The position numbers and the translations under genes were made by a program. The notes below the pieces were generated by a model. The model did not search any database. It was given only the letters and a program-made list of their open reading frames with translations, and was not told where the DNA came from. This document shows positions 60,201-64,000 of a stretch of DNA of 64,000 nt, piece after piece. Location: NCBI GenBank assembly GCA_030248215.1, contig JASANG010000243.1, positions 60,923 through 124,922 of the forward strand. The letters are read 5' to 3'. The DNA comes from Enoplolaimus lenunculus. Taxonomy: Eukaryota; Nematoda; Enoplea; Enoplida; Thoracostomopsidae. How positions within the stretch are numbered: the stretch's first letter is position 1; the number at the start of each line of letters is the position of its first letter.

Positions 60201-63200
60201 AAATGTCTGGAACGCTGCAGTTTATTGTTTTTATAGGACGCGACTGACATTTGCAATGCTCAGAAGCAGTGGTGGTCTGATAATGGACGGCGTAATATGC
60301 CGGGAGGTGGCGCTGGCGGGCCTCAAGACCGTGGTATCCCTGAGGGTCCAAGCAATAGTGGTACAGTACTATCGTGTTTGTATCGTAATGCATTGTTTGA
60401 TGATGATTATGATGATGATGATGATGACGACGATGATGAAAATGATGATGATAAAGAAAAACAACGCAGTCATCCAAAGTTGCATCCTCAGTGCAAGCAT
60501 GAAGTAAGTAATCAGCGCATGAACGGGAGTTTGTGTATATTTTGAAACATTAACATGCATGTCTCAGGCCAATCCGCTATTTATGCTAATTAAGTCAATC
60601 TGCTGTTCTAATCAAATGCAGTTTGGCTTTAACCACATATCAATTGCGTGTGCAACTGAACAACAGTGATGTAAAACGAATGCTGATTTGTTGACGGTGT
60701 TGTGGCGAACTTGAGCAAATAATGTAATTTGGTTGGTCAATAAGTTCAATAGCGGTTTGGCCTAGACCAAGCTGCTGTTATATAAACTAGACAATTTCTC
60801 TGGGCCAGTTAGTAGTTGGCCTGAATTGCAGATTAGCCTTTGACATGTATGCGTAATGTATTTATATATTGTTTGTAACGTAGTTTTTTAAGTTTTTTAT
60901 ATTACTTTTATGAATTCTGTAAGCAAAAAAATAAACAAGTGAACACATCTCGTCTTAGTTAGAAAGAAATACGCTGGTAAAATGTTCACTGTTCCAACAG
61001 GTGCGACGTGTTATGCACGAGCGTGCAGTTAGTGTTCGTTTGCTGCCTGACATCGAGAACGCGTGTCTCCGAGAATTGGCAGTGATGTGTTCAGAACGGA
61101 CAGAGGCAGGCGAAGAAATTATGTGTTTACAGTCACATTATGACGACGCCGATATGGGGGTACGTTTACAGTAGGACTGCTGATGACGCAGATACAAGGC
61201 AATGAGTAGTACGTTCTTTTTGAGATTTCGCTGATGAAGGTGGATTGTAAAATTTGTTAGATTTAGGTAGTAGCTGTCTACCAATCGTTGTACAAAAATG
61301 TGCGTCATTATAAAATGGCTAATTTTTATAATCGAACGCGGGTTTCAGTTTATGGATATCAATCAGGGATTTCAGTTCCGACACCCATACATACAACTAT
61401 CCAGATGAATTTAATTTGGTAGGTAGGATAGGAGGCAGTAAACAATAAAGGTTACGGGTTTTCATGGTCAGGGATATTGTTTGGAAATTTTGAAAGTTTT
61501 CACTTGTTAAGCCGGCCGTATGTTGGTTTCTGGGTAGGTGCTCAGCCGGGAATAGTGATTTTGGACCGACGCATGACAAATTGAATACTACACCATCTAT
61601 ATTGCTAATGTTTGTACAGAGCGAATGCAAAAAACAAATTCGTGACTTTACCGAAATGGAATCGAAAGACATCAAACTCAATCGGGCGTTAGCAGTCGCT
61701 TGTCGCCCAGCAATTGAAACGTTTTGCCCAGAAAAAATTGACGCCGAAGTAGAAAGTCTTGAAGTCATGCAATGCTTGTTGGATCATAAACAGGCACCAC
61801 AAATGACACCAAAATGTGCGTCGTATGTGCGTCATTTTGAGCTTGTGTCGATGAAAGATTACAAATTTTCGCATTCATTTGCGGTAAGTATCAAGTTGGA
61901 GTTCAAAATAAATTTGAACTCGCTATGTCGTGCTGATATGTTTATTTTAAGACTACGTATTTTTAATATGCGTGTGTTTGTGTATTGTTTGTTAATTGTT
62001 GATTTTGCATGGTATAAAAATAATTTTTGTTGTTTTAGAAAGCGTGCCAAAACGACATTGTGAGGAACTGTCCTGGAGTTAATGACGCTTCAAATACCCA
62101 AAATATTGACGCACATACCAAAGTAATCACAAATATGAATGTTAGAGTTCGCATTTTTGTCTCGAATTCTGAAATGTGTGTAGCACCAATCACCATTTGG
62201 TGATAGGTTTTGTAACTTTCGATGCCGTGCCTGCCGAGGCTGAAGATTCAGCACATTTTTCGCATATTATGTTTTGCTCTAATTCTGTACCGATTTTGAG
62301 TTCAACAGTTGCAATAGTTATTGTTTGAAAACCTATTACTAGCTGATGATAGTTGCTATACACATTTGAGAATATGAGTCTTTATTATAAATCATGAATA
62401 ATTGTACCTCGGTAGATTTATAACTTACGTGGGTGAATCTGAGAAATTGTTCCTGGATGAATGGTGAGTAGTGGTTGTGAGAGCGACTTGTGATTATTTA
62501 CGTAGTTCAGCTTACTGGTTGGGTTATGCTTTCTTTTTCAGAAATACGCTTTTTTGTTGTAAAATGAAAGTCGCAGAATCATAGATTTTGGCAATTATGT
62601 GTTGGTTTGATTACTATTTTCTATTCTTTAGGGCAGCATAATTCGGTGTTTGAGCCAAACATTGTTCGAACACGAACTTCTAGCATCTGATTCTGACGAT
62701 GGCTCTTTGAAAAAAGGAGCAGTTGATATGAGAAGGCCGAAAGATAAAAACGCACCACCTCCGCCGTTATCCAAAGATTGCCGCAAACACTTGCGCGTCG
62801 AGTATTTGATGGTCGCGTCTGATCCAATGATCGATCCACAAGTCAATAAGCGATGCAAAACTGAATTAAAAAAGTTTTGTTCAGGTAAGGCGTTGTAAGT
62901 GGCAGAGCACAACGCCAACATTTCAGACATCTAAGGGTGGAGTTCGGGGAAGCAAGATCTTTGATTATTTTTATTTTCGAACATGACACTCGAAGCAAGT
63001 TTTTTTGTTCTGCAAATTTTCATAGAGGGAGCCTCACGCTTTTGAATAAGAATGTCGGGTGGAGGGATATTGCTCGTGGAGGTTACTATGTATCACGCGA
63101 GCGTTGGAAGTGGCGTTTGTAAAGTCAAGGGAGAATATGGAGTGTTCTTTATGGAATTGTTTGGCTGTATATTAGCGCAGTTACTTTTATTAAATATTTT

Positions 63201-63652
63201 GAACACCTAGTCACGGTTACAAATATGTGATGATTTATAAACTAAATTTCTGGGTCTTGCATTCAGGCACGAGAATGAACCTGTTGATTTGCAATTTAGA
63301 TGCTATAAAAATTGAATTTATGAAAATTTTATACCCATGATTTTCTGTGAACTGTTTAGACCAAGTATATTTTAACTTGCGTAGGGTTGGCAGAAAAAAT
63401 AAATTCGGATAATTTCTTCGTAAATAAGACGTTGCGACAAAAATGACATTACGTGACTGGTTATTTTTAGGACCTGAATATAAAGAGAAACCGATCGAAT
63501 GCCTTCGTGAGCACAAGACCCAGCTTGGACACGAGTGTTTACAATTCATTTTTAAACGCGAAGAAGTTGAATTTGCCGATAACAGATTCGATTATTCATT
63601 GATGAAGGCGTGTCGTAATGTGATTACGGAGTTGTGTTCCGAAGAGTCTAAG
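56911..63652 (+). CDS. GLG1: Golgi apparatus protein 1 (GLG1/ESL-1), right copy, partial (9 exons, runs off the edge)
   Basis: Mirror copy of the left gene on the plus strand. Nine exons (556 codons) with consistent phases run from VTENRRMLMSDYRIAPEIVL to CSEESK, all open. The remaining exons equivalent to left 47932-48024, 47517-47613 and 46344-47065 would lie beyond 64000 if the arm continues. Near the palindrome centre this copy is the intact one. The N-terminal exons are absent here too: upstream lies the unique spacer, then the other arm. Substitutions relative to the left copy include Ser for Asn at the start of exon 6 and Tyr for Asp in exon 9. Confidence 0.9.
57151..58216. mobile_element. 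Pearl-like/HINE element (right-arm mate)
   Basis: Reverse complement of 54075-55140 with a matching unit order; the (TCCG/TCTG)n tract is at about 57229-57279. Sits in the intron between GLG1 exons 1 and 2. Confidence 0.6.
58460..58567 (+). CDS. GLG1: GLG1 right exon 2
   Basis: 36 codons: MANIDEDYRADPALARDCQV then AIDSVCEKVNGPKLMY. The donor GTATGT, rather than GTACGT three bases earlier, is chosen because only it keeps phase 0 with exon 3. Confidence 0.93.
59046..59180 (+). CDS. GLG1: GLG1 right exon 3
   Basis: 45 codons, mirror of 53111-53245; acceptor TTTCAG, donor GTTAGT. Open and phase 0. Confidence 0.95.
59792..59934. mobile_element. TTAGGC-type MITE, family A2, GLG1 intron (right arm)
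   Basis: Reverse complement of 52322-52464, GGCCCATGTATAGGACAGGG to TATCCATTGGCC. Confidence 0.8.
60019..60177. mobile_element. GCGCTATAC-family repeat (C), GLG1 intron (right arm)
   Basis: AGGGTGGCGCTATACTTTTT start; reverse complement of 52079-52237 with a few substitutions. Confidence 0.6.
60237..60503 (+). CDS. GLG1: GLG1 right exon 4 (Asp-rich run)
   Basis: 89 codons, mirror of 51753-52019, including the GAT-encoded acidic run at about 60401-60455 and the CKHE end before GTAAGT. Confidence 0.95.
61001..61159 (+). CDS. GLG1: GLG1 right exon 5
   Basis: 53 codons, mirror of 51097-51255; ends DADMG before GTACGT. Confidence 0.94.
61620..61883 (+). CDS. GLG1: GLG1 right exon 6
   Basis: 88 codons, mirror of 50373-50636; begins SECKKQIRDFTEMESKD and ends KFSHSFA before GTAAGT. 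Confidence 0.96.
62039..62122 (+). CDS. GLG1: GLG1 right exon 7
   Basis: 28 codons, mirror of 50134-50217: KACQNDIVRNCPGVNDASNT then QNIDAHTK. Confidence 0.88.
62632..62884 (+). CDS. GLG1: GLG1 right exon 8
   Basis: 84 codons plus one base, mirror of 49372-49624; begins GSIIRCLSQTLFEHE, ends KKFCS before GTAAGG. Confidence 0.95.
63471..63652 (+). CDS. GLG1: GLG1 right exon 9
   Basis: Mirror of 48604-48785; begins PEYKEKPIECLREHK and ends LCSEESK before GTGAGA. The next exon would lie past the window edge. Confidence 0.95.
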
Positions 63653-64000
63653 GTGAGACTGGATTTTACTGTTGTTGTTGTTGTTGTTGCTGTTTTTGGA
63701 TTATATATGCCAGAGTCAATCGCTGTGTCTGGGACACGAAGAAGATAGATAGACTGAGGAAGAAAGATAACAAATAGTGTGTAGATCTAAGATCACGAAG
63801 GTCTTATACACTGCCGTATCATATTTCACCTGCAGTTACTATCGAGTAGTAATGAAATTGAAGTATTTGTGTTAATTATGCGATTAAACAAATGAATTTT
63901 CTAATATCTAATTGCGAAGCTGTTGCTGGCTTGAACCTTACAGCAACCAGTTTAAACTATTAGTGATACTGTTTGGTAGTGCGTTAATTTCCAAACGCTT

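Larger units (their letters stand above)
56618..64000. repeat. Right arm of the large inverted repeat
   Basis: Reverse complement of 48256-55645, with all GLG1 frames open. The arm continues beyond position 64000. The inner end is near the sequence matching left CCATACCCCTAGT. Confidence 0.97.

Noticed and set aside
1-64000. Retroviral, LTR or Polinton-type fossils
   Set aside because: I looked for reverse transcriptase, integrase, capsid-like frames and paired direct terminal repeats and saw none; all mobile DNA recognised here is DNA-transposon or Helentron-like.

Overview
The window is AT-rich invertebrate animal DNA: small coding exons with GT/AG introns of about 0.2-5 kb, and a very high density of short DNA-transposon derivatives (MITEs). 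No rRNA, CRISPR array, bacterial operon, reverse transcriptase or LTR was seen. The lineage cannot be fixed from sequence alone. Pearl-like/HINE elements and many TTAGGC-rich MITEs fit a marine invertebrate such as a tunicate or mollusc, but this is a guess.

Layout. Positions 1-8776 hold only repeats. Positions 8777-32362 (minus strand) hold one complete class-5 P4-ATPase (lipid flippase, ATP10A/B/D type). I could assemble it as 23 exons with matching splice phases, 1820 codons plus stop. It carries two unusual insertions: six RRxS motifs in the N-terminal tail and a glutamine-rich tract of about 180 residues in the nucleotide-binding domain. Positions 32363-46343 are mostly repeats, with one small possible intronless gene (34705-35010, plus strand).

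From 46344 to the window end is a Golgi apparatus protein 1 gene (GLG1/ESL-1/CFR-1, cysteine-rich GLG1 repeats) that occurs twice. A copy on the minus strand (46344-55378) runs from mid-protein to the natural stop. A near-identical copy on the plus strand (56911-63652) runs off the right edge. The two are arms of an inverted repeat of at least 7.4 kb (left 48256-~55645, right ~56618-64000) around a unique spacer of about 1 kb. Both copies start at the same internal exon, and the N-terminal third or so of GLG1 is absent from both. The left arm has small indels concentrated toward the junction. The palindrome is therefore either an assembly or fold-back artefact or a very recent inverted duplication.

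The repeats form several families. At least three TIR families carry telomere-like CCTAAG/TTAGGC interiors. Others are a CpG-rich GCGCTATAC family, hAT-like elements with 8-bp target duplications, a piggyBac-like TTAA element with an embedded tRNA-Gly-like segment, a nested foldback element with a TTA duplication, and a pearl-like element in a GLG1 intron. Two MITEs begin only 7 and 9 bases inside introns of the flippase. The two host genes act in related compartments (flippase in Golgi/endosome/plasma membrane, GLG1 in Golgi), but nothing in the window shows that they work together.
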